DNA of 64,000 nucleotides from Phytopseudomonas dryadis (GTDB lineage: Bacteria; Pseudomonadota; Gammaproteobacteria; Pseudomonadales; Pseudomonadaceae), in assembly GCF_004327355.1 (NCBI RefSeq), contig NZ_QJUM01000028.1, forward strand, positions 1 through 64,000, written 5' to 3'. A model generated the notes under the pieces. That model worked only from the letters and a program-made list of their open reading frames with translations. It did no database searches and had not been told where the DNA came from. Every line of letters begins with the position of its first letter. Positions within the stretch are counted from its first letter, which is position 1. This document shows positions 34,065 to 41,507 of this stretch, piece by piece. A program made the translations under genes and the position numbers.

Positions 34065-34958
34065 ATGACTCGACCCGCCGTAGCCCCCATCCCTCCGCTC
34101 GAACTCGACCTGCTTCCCGTCGCCGGCCGCATCGGTGCCGAGGTGCGCGGTGTGCAACTGTCCGCCAGCCTCGACGAGGCCAGCGTGGAGGCCATCCAGC
34201 GAGCGCTGCTGCGCCACAAGGTGCTGTTCTTTCGCGAGCAGCGCCTGGACGACGCGCAGCAGGAAGCCTTCGCCGCGCGCCTCGGTGAGCCGGTGGCCCA
34301 TCCCACCGTGCCGGTGCGCGACGGCAGCCGCTACCTGCTGGAACTGGACAGCGCCCATGGCACCCGGGCCAACACCTGGCACACCGACGTGACCTTCGTC
34401 GCGGCCTACCCGAAGGCCTCGATCCTGCGCTCGGTGGTGGCGCCGGCAGCCGGTGGCGACACCGTATGGGCCAATACCAGCAGCGCCTACCAGGATCTGC
34501 CGGACGCGTTGCGTGAACTGGCCGACAAGCTGTGGGCGGTGCACGGCAACGATTTCGACTACGCGAGACCCGACGTCGATCCGGTGCGCCTGGCGCAGTA
34601 CCGCAAGGTGTTCGCCTCCACGGTGTACGAAACCGAGCATCCGCTGGTGCGCGTGCACCCGGAAAGCGGCGAGCGCAGCTTGCTGCTCGGCCACTTCGTC
34701 AAGCGCATCAAGGGCCTGTCCCAGGGCGACTCGCAGCGCCTGTTCGAGGTCTTCCAGGGCTATGTGACGCGCCTGGAGAACACCGTGCGCTGGCGCTGGC
34801 GGGCAGGCGACGTGGCGATCTGGGACAACCGCGCCACCCAGCACTACGCGGTCAACGACTACGGCGACCAGCCGCGCGTGGTGCGCCGCGTGACCCTGGC
34901 CGGTGACGTGCCGGTGAGCATCGACGGCCAGCGCAGCAGAACCCTCGGCAATTCCTGA
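34065..34958 (+). CDS. TauD/TfdA-family Fe(II)/2-oxoglutarate dioxygenase (first copy)
   Basis: 297 residues. Uses Fe(II), O2 and 2-oxoglutarate, in this family typically to oxidise the carbon next to sulfonate or sulfate ester and release sulfite or sulfate. Facial triad: H106 and D108 in NTWHTDVTF and H260 in TQHYAVNDYG, with the 2-oxoglutarate-binding arginine in VVRRVTLAG. AAGGAG precedes ATG 34065. Resembles alkylsulfatase AtsK/taurine dioxygenase; which substrate is used cannot be decided. Lies between the receptor gene and a second, clearly different, dioxygenase. Confidence 0.88.
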   Translation: MTRPAVAPIPPLELDLLPVAGRIGAEVRGVQLSASLDEASVEAIQRALLRHKVLFFREQRLDDAQQEAFAARLGEPVAHPTVPVRDGSRYLLELDSAHGTRANTWHTDVTFVAAYPKASILRSVVAPAAGGDTVWANTSSAYQDLPDALRELADKLWAVHGNDFDYARPDVDPVRLAQYRKVFASTVYETEHPLVRVHPESGERSLLLGHFVKRIKGLSQGDSQRLFEVFQGYVTRLENTVRWRWRAGDVAIWDNRATQHYAVNDYGDQPRVVRRVTLAGDVPVSIDGQRSRTLGNS

Positions 34959-34987
34959 GCCCACCCATTTTTCAAGGCGAACGAACC

Positions 34988-35887
34988 ATGACCCAGACCG
35001 CCCAGGCGCTGCCGTCGGCAGCGCTTCCCGACGACTTTCGTATCGAACCGCAACAGGCTCCGCTGGGGGCCCGCGTCCACGGCCTGGACGCCCGCCAGGC
35101 GCCCAGCGCCGCGCAGATCCTGCAACTCAAGCAGGCGCTGCGCGATCACCACATCCTGATCTTCCGGGGGCAGCAGCTCGACGATGGGCAATTCCTGCGC
35201 TTCACCTCCTGGTTCGGCTCGGTCTTCCAGCCGCATCCGGATTTCCCGGTGCTGTCGTCCGGGGCGGACGGCAAGGCGCCGGACATCGTCAAGGTGGCCA
35301 ACGCCGAGGATGGCGAACTCGGCAACAGCGAACTGTCGGCCCATTCCGACCACCAGTGGACGCCCACGCCTTCCAGCGGTTCGCTGCTGTACGCCCAGGA
35401 AGTGCCGCGCGATGGCGGCGAAACGCTATGGACCAATCTGGCATTGGCCTATGACACCCTGGACGAACGGACCAAGGCGGAAATCGAGGGGCTGCGGCTG
35501 ATCAACTACAACCCCTTCGTGCGCCTGCGCAGCGGCGACTATGGACGCATGGGCGAGATCACCTACCGTACGCCGGACATCGAGCCGATCCAGGGCACCG
35601 AGCATCCGCTGGTGCGCACCCATCCCGAGAGCGGCAAGCGCCTGCTGTTTCTCGGCGCTCGCACCGAAGTGGAACTGGTGGGCGTGGAACCGCAATACGG
35701 GCAGGCCCTGATCGCGCGCCTGCGCGAGCACCTGGCCAGGCCCGAGCTGTCCTATACCCATCGCTGGCAGGTAGGCGACATCGTCTACTGGGACAACCAG
35801 GCCACCCTGCATGCGCGCAACGCCTTCCCGGCCGACCAGCGCAGGCGCCTGCACCGGGTCAGCCTGGCGGGCAGCCGGCCGTTCTGA
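34988..35887 (+). CDS. TauD/TfdA-family Fe(II)/2-oxoglutarate dioxygenase (second copy)
   Basis: 299 residues, same fold as its upstream neighbour but diverged. Metal ligands H119 and D121 in ELSAHSDHQWTPTP and H275 in ATLHARNAFP, with RRLHRVSLAG carrying the 2-oxoglutarate-binding arginine. AAGG lies seven bases before ATG 34988. Two dioxygenases behind one receptor suggest either two related substrates or sequential oxidations. The gene is followed by a repeat cluster, not by transporter genes. Confidence 0.87.
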   Translation: MTQTAQALPSAALPDDFRIEPQQAPLGARVHGLDARQAPSAAQILQLKQALRDHHILIFRGQQLDDGQFLRFTSWFGSVFQPHPDFPVLSSGADGKAPDIVKVANAEDGELGNSELSAHSDHQWTPTPSSGSLLYAQEVPRDGGETLWTNLALAYDTLDERTKAEIEGLRLINYNPFVRLRSGDYGRMGEITYRTPDIEPIQGTEHPLVRTHPESGKRLLFLGARTEVELVGVEPQYGQALIARLREHLARPELSYTHRWQVGDIVYWDNQATLHARNAFPADQRRRLHRVSLAGSRPF

Positions 35888-36290
35888 AGCAGCGGCAAGC
35901 GTCAAGCCACAAGCGGCAAGCTGTCCGTGGTAGAGGAGGGCCATGCAGGGTGGACCGGGGCGCGTAGCCAACGCGCAGCTTGTCCACGCGGTGGCGGCAA
36001 ACAATGGAAATGGCAGGTCTTGTCGGCGGGCAGCCCGTAGCCTGGGTCGAGCGCGTAGCCTGGGTTGAGCGCAGCGATACCCAGGGGCAGCCCGAAGACC
36101 TCGAAGCTGCTGCCCCGTGTTACGCCTTCGGCCAGCCCTGCGCGTAGCCTGGGTTGAGCGCAGCGATACCCGGGAGGCGTGTGCGAACACCGCGAATCCG
36201 CGGCCCCGGGTTACGCCTTCGGCTAACCCGGGCTACAAAGCAGGTAGGGTGGACAACGCGAAGCTTGTCCACCGGGCGGTTGTGAGGTCA
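35888..36290. repeat. Cluster of REP-type palindromes
   Basis: Contains a CAAGCGGCAAGCTG motif (about 35890-35925), an imperfect GGTGGAC...TTGTCCAC hairpin (about 35949-35987), at least two GTAGCCTGGGTTGAGCGCAG...CCCGGG elements (36045-36240) of the same family as the 48.8-49.7 kb array, and a full REP hairpin GGTGGACAA-CGCGAAGC-TTGTCCACC (36248-36273) identical in stem to the one beside the RAYT gene. No gene. Confidence 0.8.
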
Positions 36291-36869
36291 TTACGATTGA
36301 CGCCTGGCCACCACGGCGAACAGGTGCCAATGCTTGGTGCGGCCGACGGCGGTCTGGCCCCGGCGGTCGATTTCCTGCAGGTCGATGATCTGCCAATGCT
36401 GGAACAGGTCTTCGACCTCGGCGCGGGTGTGGATGGTCAGGCCGTCCTGGGCCCAGCCGTCGCGTTCGCCGAAGAAGTGTCCGGCGAATAGGCCGCCGGG
36501 TTTCACGGCCTGCTCGATGCGCTGCCAGAGGCCGGGAAAGTCAGCGGGCGCACAGAACGGCAGGGAGAAGCTGCTGTTGATCAGCTCGGCGGCGGGCAGC
36601 TCGACGTCCTGGAACGGGCGGCATCCGCAGCGCAAGGCCGCGCGTTGCTCGCCGGGCACCAGGGGCTGCAGGTAATCGAAGGCCAGCGGTTCGGCATCCA
36701 CCGCCAGCACCTGCCAGCCCCGACGCAGCAGCTCCAAAGTGTCGCGGCCGGCGCCGCAGCCCAGATCCACGGCCAGGCCGGGTGGCGCCTGCCAGTGTTG
36801 CAGGGCCAGCAGTAGCGAGGGCATTGCCGGCGCGCCCTTGGTGTTCTCGTAGAAGCGCTGGATATCCAT
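36291..36869 (-). CDS. Class I SAM-dependent methyltransferase (TehB-like)
   Basis: 192 residues. SAM-binding motif I is LAVDLGCGAGRDTLELLRRG, followed by the acidic end of strand 2 (VLAVDAEPLA) and FSLPFCAPADFPGLWQRI in the motif IV region. The overall pattern (FYENTKGAPAMPSLLLAL at the start, GGLFAGHFFGERDGWA) matches the TehB/tellurite-resistance group of small methyltransferases; substrate unknown. Its ATG overlaps the rluA stop (TGATG), so it is translationally coupled to rluA. Confidence 0.85.
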   Translation of the reverse strand: MDIQRFYENTKGAPAMPSLLLALQHWQAPPGLAVDLGCGAGRDTLELLRRGWQVLAVDAEPLAFDYLQPLVPGEQRAALRCGCRPFQDVELPAAELINSSFSLPFCAPADFPGLWQRIEQAVKPGGLFAGHFFGERDGWAQDGLTIHTRAEVEDLFQHWQIIDLQEIDRRGQTAVGRTKHWHLFAVVARRQS

Positions 36870-37504
36870 CAGAACGGCGCCGGGCACTCGAAGCGCAGGC
36901 GTTCGCCGCTCTGCGGGTGGGTCAGGCCGAGCAGGCTGGCGTGCAGGCACAGGCGCGGCCAGGCGGCCAGGGCCTGTTCGTGGGCGTAGAGGCCGTCGCC
37001 GAGCAGCGGGTGACCGATGGCCAGCATGTGCACGCGCAACTGGTGCGAGCGACCGGTGATCGGGGTCAGTTCGACGCGGCTGTGTTCGGCATGGCGTTCG
37101 AGCACGCGCCAGTAGGTCAGGGCGTGCTTGCCCTGTTCGTGGTCGACCACGTGGCGCGGTTTGCTCGGCGGGTCGTAGCGCAGCGGCAGGTCGATGCTGC
37201 CGCTGTCATCCTCGGGCGAACCCCAGCACAGGGCGGTGTAGGCCTTTTCCGTCTCGCGGTCGTGGAACTGGCGGGACAGTTCGCGGTGGCTGTCGGCATC
37301 GCGGGCGAGGACGATCAGGCCCGAGGTTTCCCAGTCCAGGCGATGCACGATGCGCGCTTCCGGGTAGCCATTCTCCTGCAGGCGGGTGACCAGGCAGTCC
37401 TTGTTGTCTTCGGCGCGGCCGGGCACCGAGAGCAGCAGGGTGGGTTTGTTGATCACCAGCAGGGCGGCGTCCTGGTGGACGATTTCGATTTGGCTGAGCG
37501 GCAT
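36869..37504 (-). CDS. rluA: Pseudouridine synthase RluA
   Basis: 211 residues of the RluA family, which modifies 23S rRNA U746 and tRNA U32. The catalytic aspartate is in ARIVHRLDWETSGLIVLA; PITGRSHQLRVHMLAIGHPLLGDGLYA is the conserved RluA C-terminal signature. Length is close to E. coli RluA (219). Start is ATG 37504. Position next to minE matches P. aeruginosa, where rluA adjoins minCDE. Separated from minE by a terminator-like hairpin and a MITE-like element. Confidence 0.9.
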   Translation of the reverse strand: MPLSQIEIVHQDAALLVINKPTLLLSVPGRAEDNKDCLVTRLQENGYPEARIVHRLDWETSGLIVLARDADSHRELSRQFHDRETEKAYTALCWGSPEDDSGSIDLPLRYDPPSKPRHVVDHEQGKHALTYWRVLERHAEHSRVELTPITGRSHQLRVHMLAIGHPLLGDGLYAHEQALAAWPRLCLHASLLGLTHPQSGERLRFECPAPF

Positions 37505-37528
37505 GGGCGTTCTTTGGGTTGGGCGATG

Positions 37529-37564
37529 AAAACGAAAGGCGGCCATCGAGGCCGCCATTCGTTT
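37529..37564 (-). terminator. Hairpin between minE and rluA
   Basis: AACGAA-a-GGCGGCC-ATCGA-GGCCGCC-a-TTCGTT is a near-perfect stem. Read on the minus strand it ends in TTTCGTTTTC, a reasonable terminator for the min operon; read the other way it has only GTTTA. Confidence 0.65.
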
Positions 37565-37573
37565 ACCTAACTA

Positions 37574-37717
37574 GGAAAAATCTATTCTGGGCTTTGCGAG
37601 CTAGAGTCCAGCAAGGCAAAAACAGGCGAGGAAGCGGAGTGTACTTTTGTACATGAGCATTTCGAGCCTGTTTTTAACGCAGCAGGGCCGACGCGCAGCA
37701 AGCCCAAATAGATTTTC
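37574..37717. mobile_element. MITE-like long inverted repeat abutting minE
   Basis: Outer arms AAATCTATTcTGGGCTT (about 37578-37594) and AAGCCCAaATAGATTTT (37700-37716) pair with one bulge, and inside them GCAAGGCAAAAACAGGCGAG and GCCTGTTTTTAACGC also pair around a GTACTTTTGTAC core. The ~144-bp element has no reading frame. Its right arm ends at the first base of the minE stop codon. I recall many similar copies between genes in Pseudomonas, consistent with a non-autonomous element. Confidence 0.65.
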
Positions 37718-37970
37718 AACGATCCGGCAGGGTGATGTTCAGCTCCAGGATCGAGCAGCTGCCCTGGTTTTCCAGGGCGACCTGCACCTGATCCGAGTCG
37801 ATATTGACGTACTTGCGGATCACCTCGACCAGTTCCTGCTGCAGGGCAGGCAGGTAGTCGGGCTGGGTGCGCTGGCCACGTTCGTGGGCGACGATGATCT
37901 GCAGGCGCTCTTTGGCGATGGAGGCCGTGGCTTCCTTCTTGCGCGAACGCAAGAAGTCAAAAATATTCAT
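37716..37970 (-). CDS. minE: Cell-division topological specificity factor MinE
   Basis: 84 residues. N-terminal membrane-targeting and anti-MinCD region (MNIFDFLRSRKKEATASIAKERLQIIVAHER) and a C-terminal dimerisation region. Drives pole-to-pole oscillation of MinCD by stimulating the MinD ATPase. ATG 37970 overlaps the minD stop by four bases. Confidence 0.97.
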   Translation of the reverse strand: MNIFDFLRSRKKEATASIAKERLQIIVAHERGQRTQPDYLPALQQELVEVIRKYVNIDSDQVQVALENQGSCSILELNITLPDR

Positions 37971-38782
37971 TCTCGACCTCCGAACAGGCGTTGCAGGAAG
38001 CCCTGCTTCTTCACATCGAGGAAGCGGTGCGCCACTTCCTTGCCGAGCAGGCGATCCACGGCATCGCTGTAGGCCTGGCCGGCGTCGCTCTGGTCGTCGA
38101 GGATCACCGGTACGCCCTGGTTGGAGGCCTTGAGCACGGCCTGGGATTCGGGGATCACGCCGAGCAGGCGGATGGCGAGGATTTCCTCGACGTCCTCGAC
38201 GCCGAGCATTTCGCCGCGGGTGACGCGCTCCGGGTTGTAGCGGGTCAGCAGCAGGTGTTCCTTGATCGGCTCGCCGCCCTGTTCGGCGCGGCGCGATTTA
38301 CTCGCCAGCAGGCCGAGCATGCGGTCGGAGTCACGTACCGAGGAGACTTCCGGGTTGGTCACCACGATCGCCTCGTCGGCGAAGTACATGGCCAGGTGGG
38401 CGCCTTTCTCGATACCGGCCGGCGAGTCGCAGACCACGTATTCGAAGTTCTCGCCCAGCTCGGTGATGACCTTTTCCACGCCTTCCTGGGTCAGGGCGTC
38501 CTTGTCACGGGTCTGGCTGGCGGCCAGCACGTAGAGGTTCTCCAGGCGCTTGTCCTTGATCAGGGCCTGGCTGAGGGTGGCTTCGCCGTTGACCACGTTG
38601 ACGAAGTCGTACACCACGCGGCGTTCGCAGCCCATGATCAGGTCGAGGTTACGCAGGCCGACGTCGAAGTCGACGATGACGGTCTTGTGCCCGCGCAGGG
38701 CGAGGCCGGTACCGATGGCGGCGCTGGTGGTGGTTTTACCGACGCCACCTTTGCCGGAAGTGACTACGAGGATCTTGGCCAA
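37967..38782 (-). CDS. minD: Septum site-determining ATPase MinD
   Basis: 271-residue ParA/MinD ATPase. Deviant Walker A SGKGGVGKTT near the N-terminus, switch regions IVDFDVGLRNLDLIMG and VVCDSPAGIEKGA, and the C-terminal amphipathic membrane helix VKKQGFLQRLFGGRE. It begins with TTG (38780-38782), immediately giving the conserved MAKILVVTSGKGG; no ATG fits. It lies 227 bp downstream of minC and overlaps minE by four bases. Confidence 0.97.
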   Translation of the reverse strand: MAKILVVTSGKGGVGKTTTSAAIGTGLALRGHKTVIVDFDVGLRNLDLIMGCERRVVYDFVNVVNGEATLSQALIKDKRLENLYVLAASQTRDKDALTQEGVEKVITELGENFEYVVCDSPAGIEKGAHLAMYFADEAIVVTNPEVSSVRDSDRMLGLLASKSRRAEQGGEPIKEHLLLTRYNPERVTRGEMLGVEDVEEILAIRLLGVIPESQAVLKASNQGVPVILDDQSDAGQAYSDAVDRLLGKEVAHRFLDVKKQGFLQRLFGGRE

Positions 38783-39009
38783 GGTGATTCACCCCAAAAA
38801 TGAAGAAAAAACGGGAGCCTGCCAGCAACTGGCGGTCTGTCGGAAAAATCGGGCTGAGCGCGATCGGTGCTGCTCGCTGGCCGGAAAAGCGGGGCGTTCC
38901 AGGCGTTTCACGATGCCGATGGGGCTTGCTCCCGGTGATTGTTCTGACAGTCCGCCTGAAGGCTTCCAGGTGCCCTTTGTGTGTCCTTTGAAAGTGGCGG
39001 CAGTATCCG
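38783..39009. promoter_or_regulatory. Gene-free spacer between minC and minD
   Basis: 227 bp, larger than expected inside a min operon. It contains no supported gene and probably holds a separate minDE promoter; GGGGTGA lies about six bases ahead of the minD TTG. Confidence 0.45.
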
Positions 39010-39747
39010 TTAAAGACGGGTGATGTTCAACACGTCCCCCGACAGGCTGACCTGCACGGCGCGCCCCCAGTTCGGGTCGCGGCGCAGGTCCTCGGCAACC
39101 TTGTACTGGCCGGCGATGGAGAGCAGTTCGGCGCCCATCTGCTGGCAGAAAATGCGTGCCTTGCCATTGCCCTTGACGCCGGCCAGAGCCCGGCCGCGCA
39201 TCGGTGCGTAAACATGGATGTTGCCATCGGCGAGAAGTTCCGCACCGGCACTGACCGGGGCCAGTACCACCAGATCGCCACCCTGGGCGTAGATCTGCTG
39301 GCCGCCGCGTACCGGGGTGGTGACCACCCGGGTCGGCTTGATTTCCGGCTCGGCGGGTTTTTCCGGCGGCTTGGGCGTGGCCTGGGCGCCGGGGTCGATG
39401 GGCCGTTCGCGGGCGCCGGATGGCGGCAATACCGGCAGGTCCAGGGCATTGGCCGCGAGAATGTCCTCTTCGCGGTTGGCGCGTACGGCCAGGGTGCGCA
39501 GGCCATGCTTGCGGCACAGGGCCATCAGTTCGCCGAGGTCCAGGCGGCCCTCGCTCTGCGGCAGCTTGTCGAGCGCCAGCACCAGCGGGGTGTTGCTGAA
39601 GAAGTTGGGGGCCTGGGCGACTTTTTCCGCCAGTTGCAGGTCGAGGCGGGCGAGGTCGTTGTGCGCCAGTTCCATCACGGTGATGGCCAGCATGCTGCCT
39701 TTGAGCTGGAACACGGGGTCTTGGGCGAGGAGATCAGCTTGGCTCAT
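39010..39747 (-). CDS. minC: Septum site-determining protein MinC
   Basis: 245 residues. N-terminal FtsZ-inhibiting domain (FQLKGSMLAITVMEL...), a proline-rich linker (PGAQATPKPPEKPAEPEIKPTR) and the C-terminal beta-helix dimerisation domain with RGGQQIYAQGGDLVVLAPVSAGAELLADG, GRALAGVKGNGKARIFCQ and NWGRAVQVSLSGDVLN. ATG at 39747. Recruited to the membrane by MinD to block polar Z-rings. Confidence 0.96.
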   Translation of the reverse strand: MSQADLLAQDPVFQLKGSMLAITVMELAHNDLARLDLQLAEKVAQAPNFFSNTPLVLALDKLPQSEGRLDLGELMALCRKHGLRTLAVRANREEDILAANALDLPVLPPSGARERPIDPGAQATPKPPEKPAEPEIKPTRVVTTPVRGGQQIYAQGGDLVVLAPVSAGAELLADGNIHVYAPMRGRALAGVKGNGKARIFCQQMGAELLSIAGQYKVAEDLRRDPNWGRAVQVSLSGDVLNITRL

Positions 39748-40087
39748 GGTCTGCCTGATGCGGCCTTGGAAAAGTAGCGGGACTTATAACGAGAACGGCT
39801 GCCGGGCTCAAGCGCAAAAGCCGTGGATGTCGCCACGGCCCGGCACATCGGCGGTCGGCGCGACGTTGCTGGCGCAGGCGGCCACAGGCCGGCAGGCGCG
39901 CGGTCGCGGCAACTGTTCTCCAGCGAACAGTTGATCAACAGCGTGTATGCCGTGATACAGGAGCGATTCCGTTCGGCAATTGCAACATGTTGATAATAAA
40001 GTGATTTTTGAGTGGCACGGTTTGTGATTCATGCCCTTGCAAAGCGTGCGCCCAGGCGCCGTGAACCATTGCCCAGGGGGAGGTTGC
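39748..40087. promoter_or_regulatory. Divergent control region between minC and the flavin monooxygenase
   Basis: 340 bp without a gene. It includes a perfect dyad, CAACTGTTC-TCCAGC-GAACAGTTG (39910-39933), and a sigma-54-like sequence TGGCACG-GTTT-GTGAT (40013-40028) whose -24 part is perfect but whose -12 part lacks the expected GC. The dyad lies about 100 bp upstream, where a sigma-54 activator would bind. Confidence 0.45.
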
Positions 40088-41491
40088 ATGCCACGGGAAA
40101 TTCGCTTGAATGCGTTCGAAATGAACTGTGTCGGTCACCAGTCGCCGGGATTGTGGGCGCACCCCCGCGACCGCGCCTGGCAGTACAAGGATCTGTCGTA
40201 CTGGACCGATCTGGCCCGGTTGCTGGAGCGCGGCAAGTTCGACGGCATCTTCATCGCCGATGTGATCGGCATCTACGATGTCCTGGGCGGCAATGGCGAT
40301 GCCGCCATTCGCCAGGCCACCCAGGTGCCGGTCAACGATCCGCTGGCGCTGATCACGCCGATGGCGCTGGTCACCGAGCACCTGGGCTTCGGCCTCACCG
40401 CGTCGCTGACCTTCGAGCACCCGTATCCCTTCGCCCGGCGCCTGTCGACCCTGGATCACCTGACCAAGGGGCGCATCGGCTGGAACATCGTCACTTCCTA
40501 CCTGGACAGCGGGGCGCGCAATCTCGGGCAGAAGGCCCTGAGCGACCACGATGCGCGTTACGACTATGCCGACGAGTACCTCGAGGTGCTGTACAAGCTG
40601 TTCGAGGGCAGCTGGGAGGAGGATGCGGTGGTGCGCGACCGCGTGCGCGGCATTTTCAGCGACCCGGACAAGATCCACGCGATCAACCACCACGGCAAGC
40701 ACTTCCAGGTGCCCGGCATCCATTTGTGCGAACCCTCGCCGCAGCGCACGCCGGTGCTCTACCAGGCCGGCGCGTCCAGCCGGGGCAAGGCGTTCGCCGC
40801 CGGCCACGCCGAGTGCGTGTTCGTCGCCGCGCCGTCCAAGGTAGTGCTGAAGAAGACCGTGGCCGATATCCGCCGCCGCGCCGCCGAAGCGGGGCGGGAC
40901 CCGCGCAAGGTGCTGATCTTCAACATGCAGACGGTGATCGTCGACGAGACCGACGCCAAGGCCCGGGCCAAGTGGCAGGAGTTGAAGGGCTACACCAGCT
41001 ACGAAGGGGCGCTGGCGCTGATATCCGGCTGGACCGGTATCGATTTCGCCCAGTACCGGCCGGATCAGGTGCTCAAGCATATCCACACCAATGCCATCCA
41101 GTCGGCGGTGGAAACCTTCTCCACGGCCGATCCCGACAAGCAGTGGACGGTACAGGAACTGGCCGACTGGGTCGGCATCGGCGGCTTCGGCCCGCTGCTG
41201 GTCGGCAGCCCGCAAACCGTGGCCGACGAGTTGCAGGCCTGGGTCGAGGAAACCGACGTGGACGGCTTCAACCTCACCTACGCCCTGGCCCACGAGACCT
41301 TCAGCGACGTGGTCGAGTGGCTGGTGCCCGAGCTGCAGAAGCGCGGCGCCTACAAGACCGAGTACGCCCCGGGCACCCTGCGCGAGAAACTCTTCGGCGA
41401 CGGCCCGCGCTTGCCGCAGAGCCACCCGGGCGCCGCCTACCGCGATCCGGGGGCCTTGTCCGTCCGCGCGGCCACGGCCGTATCGGCCTGA
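40088..41491 (+). CDS. NtaA/SnaA/DszA-family FMN-dependent monooxygenase
   Basis: 467 residues of the bacterial-luciferase-like flavin monooxygenases that include nitrilotriacetate NtaA, dimethylsulfide DmoA and dibenzothiophene-sulfone DszA. Landmarks: FEMNCVGHQSPGLWAHP at the start, YWTDLARLLERGKFDGIFIADV, STLDHLTKGRIGWNIVTSYLDSGARNLG and PVLYQAGASSRGKAFAAGHAECVF. It needs reduced FMN from a separate reductase, which is not in this window. Start chosen at ATG 40088 after GGGGGAGG; an in-frame ATG at 40031 would add 19 residues (two Cys) but lacks a site. First gene of a transporter operon and close to an SfnB-type gene, so a C-S-cleaving role is favoured over an aminopolycarboxylate one. 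Confidence 0.85.
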   Translation: MPREIRLNAFEMNCVGHQSPGLWAHPRDRAWQYKDLSYWTDLARLLERGKFDGIFIADVIGIYDVLGGNGDAAIRQATQVPVNDPLALITPMALVTEHLGFGLTASLTFEHPYPFARRLSTLDHLTKGRIGWNIVTSYLDSGARNLGQKALSDHDARYDYADEYLEVLYKLFEGSWEEDAVVRDRVRGIFSDPDKIHAINHHGKHFQVPGIHLCEPSPQRTPVLYQAGASSRGKAFAAGHAECVFVAAPSKVVLKKTVADIRRRAAEAGRDPRKVLIFNMQTVIVDETDAKARAKWQELKGYTSYEGALALISGWTGIDFAQYRPDQVLKHIHTNAIQSAVETFSTADPDKQWTVQELADWVGIGGFGPLLVGSPQTVADELQAWVEETDVDGFNLTYALAHETFSDVVEWLVPELQKRGAYKTEYAPGTLREKLFGDGPRLPQSHPGAAYRDPGALSVRAATAVSA

Positions 41492-41507
41492 TCGGCGGGG
41501 AGTGGCC

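Noticed and set aside
31575..34964. A 1,129-codon minus-strand frame across the receptor and first dioxygenase
   Set aside because: Antisense to a receptor with plug and barrel signatures. Again low complexity and no start site.
40031..40087. N-terminal extension of the flavin monooxygenase containing two cysteines (as a leader like the other two)
   Set aside because: It is in frame with the gene without a stop, so it is not a separate peptide, and it lacks the WR(L)CR motif. GGGGGAGG supports the start at 40088.
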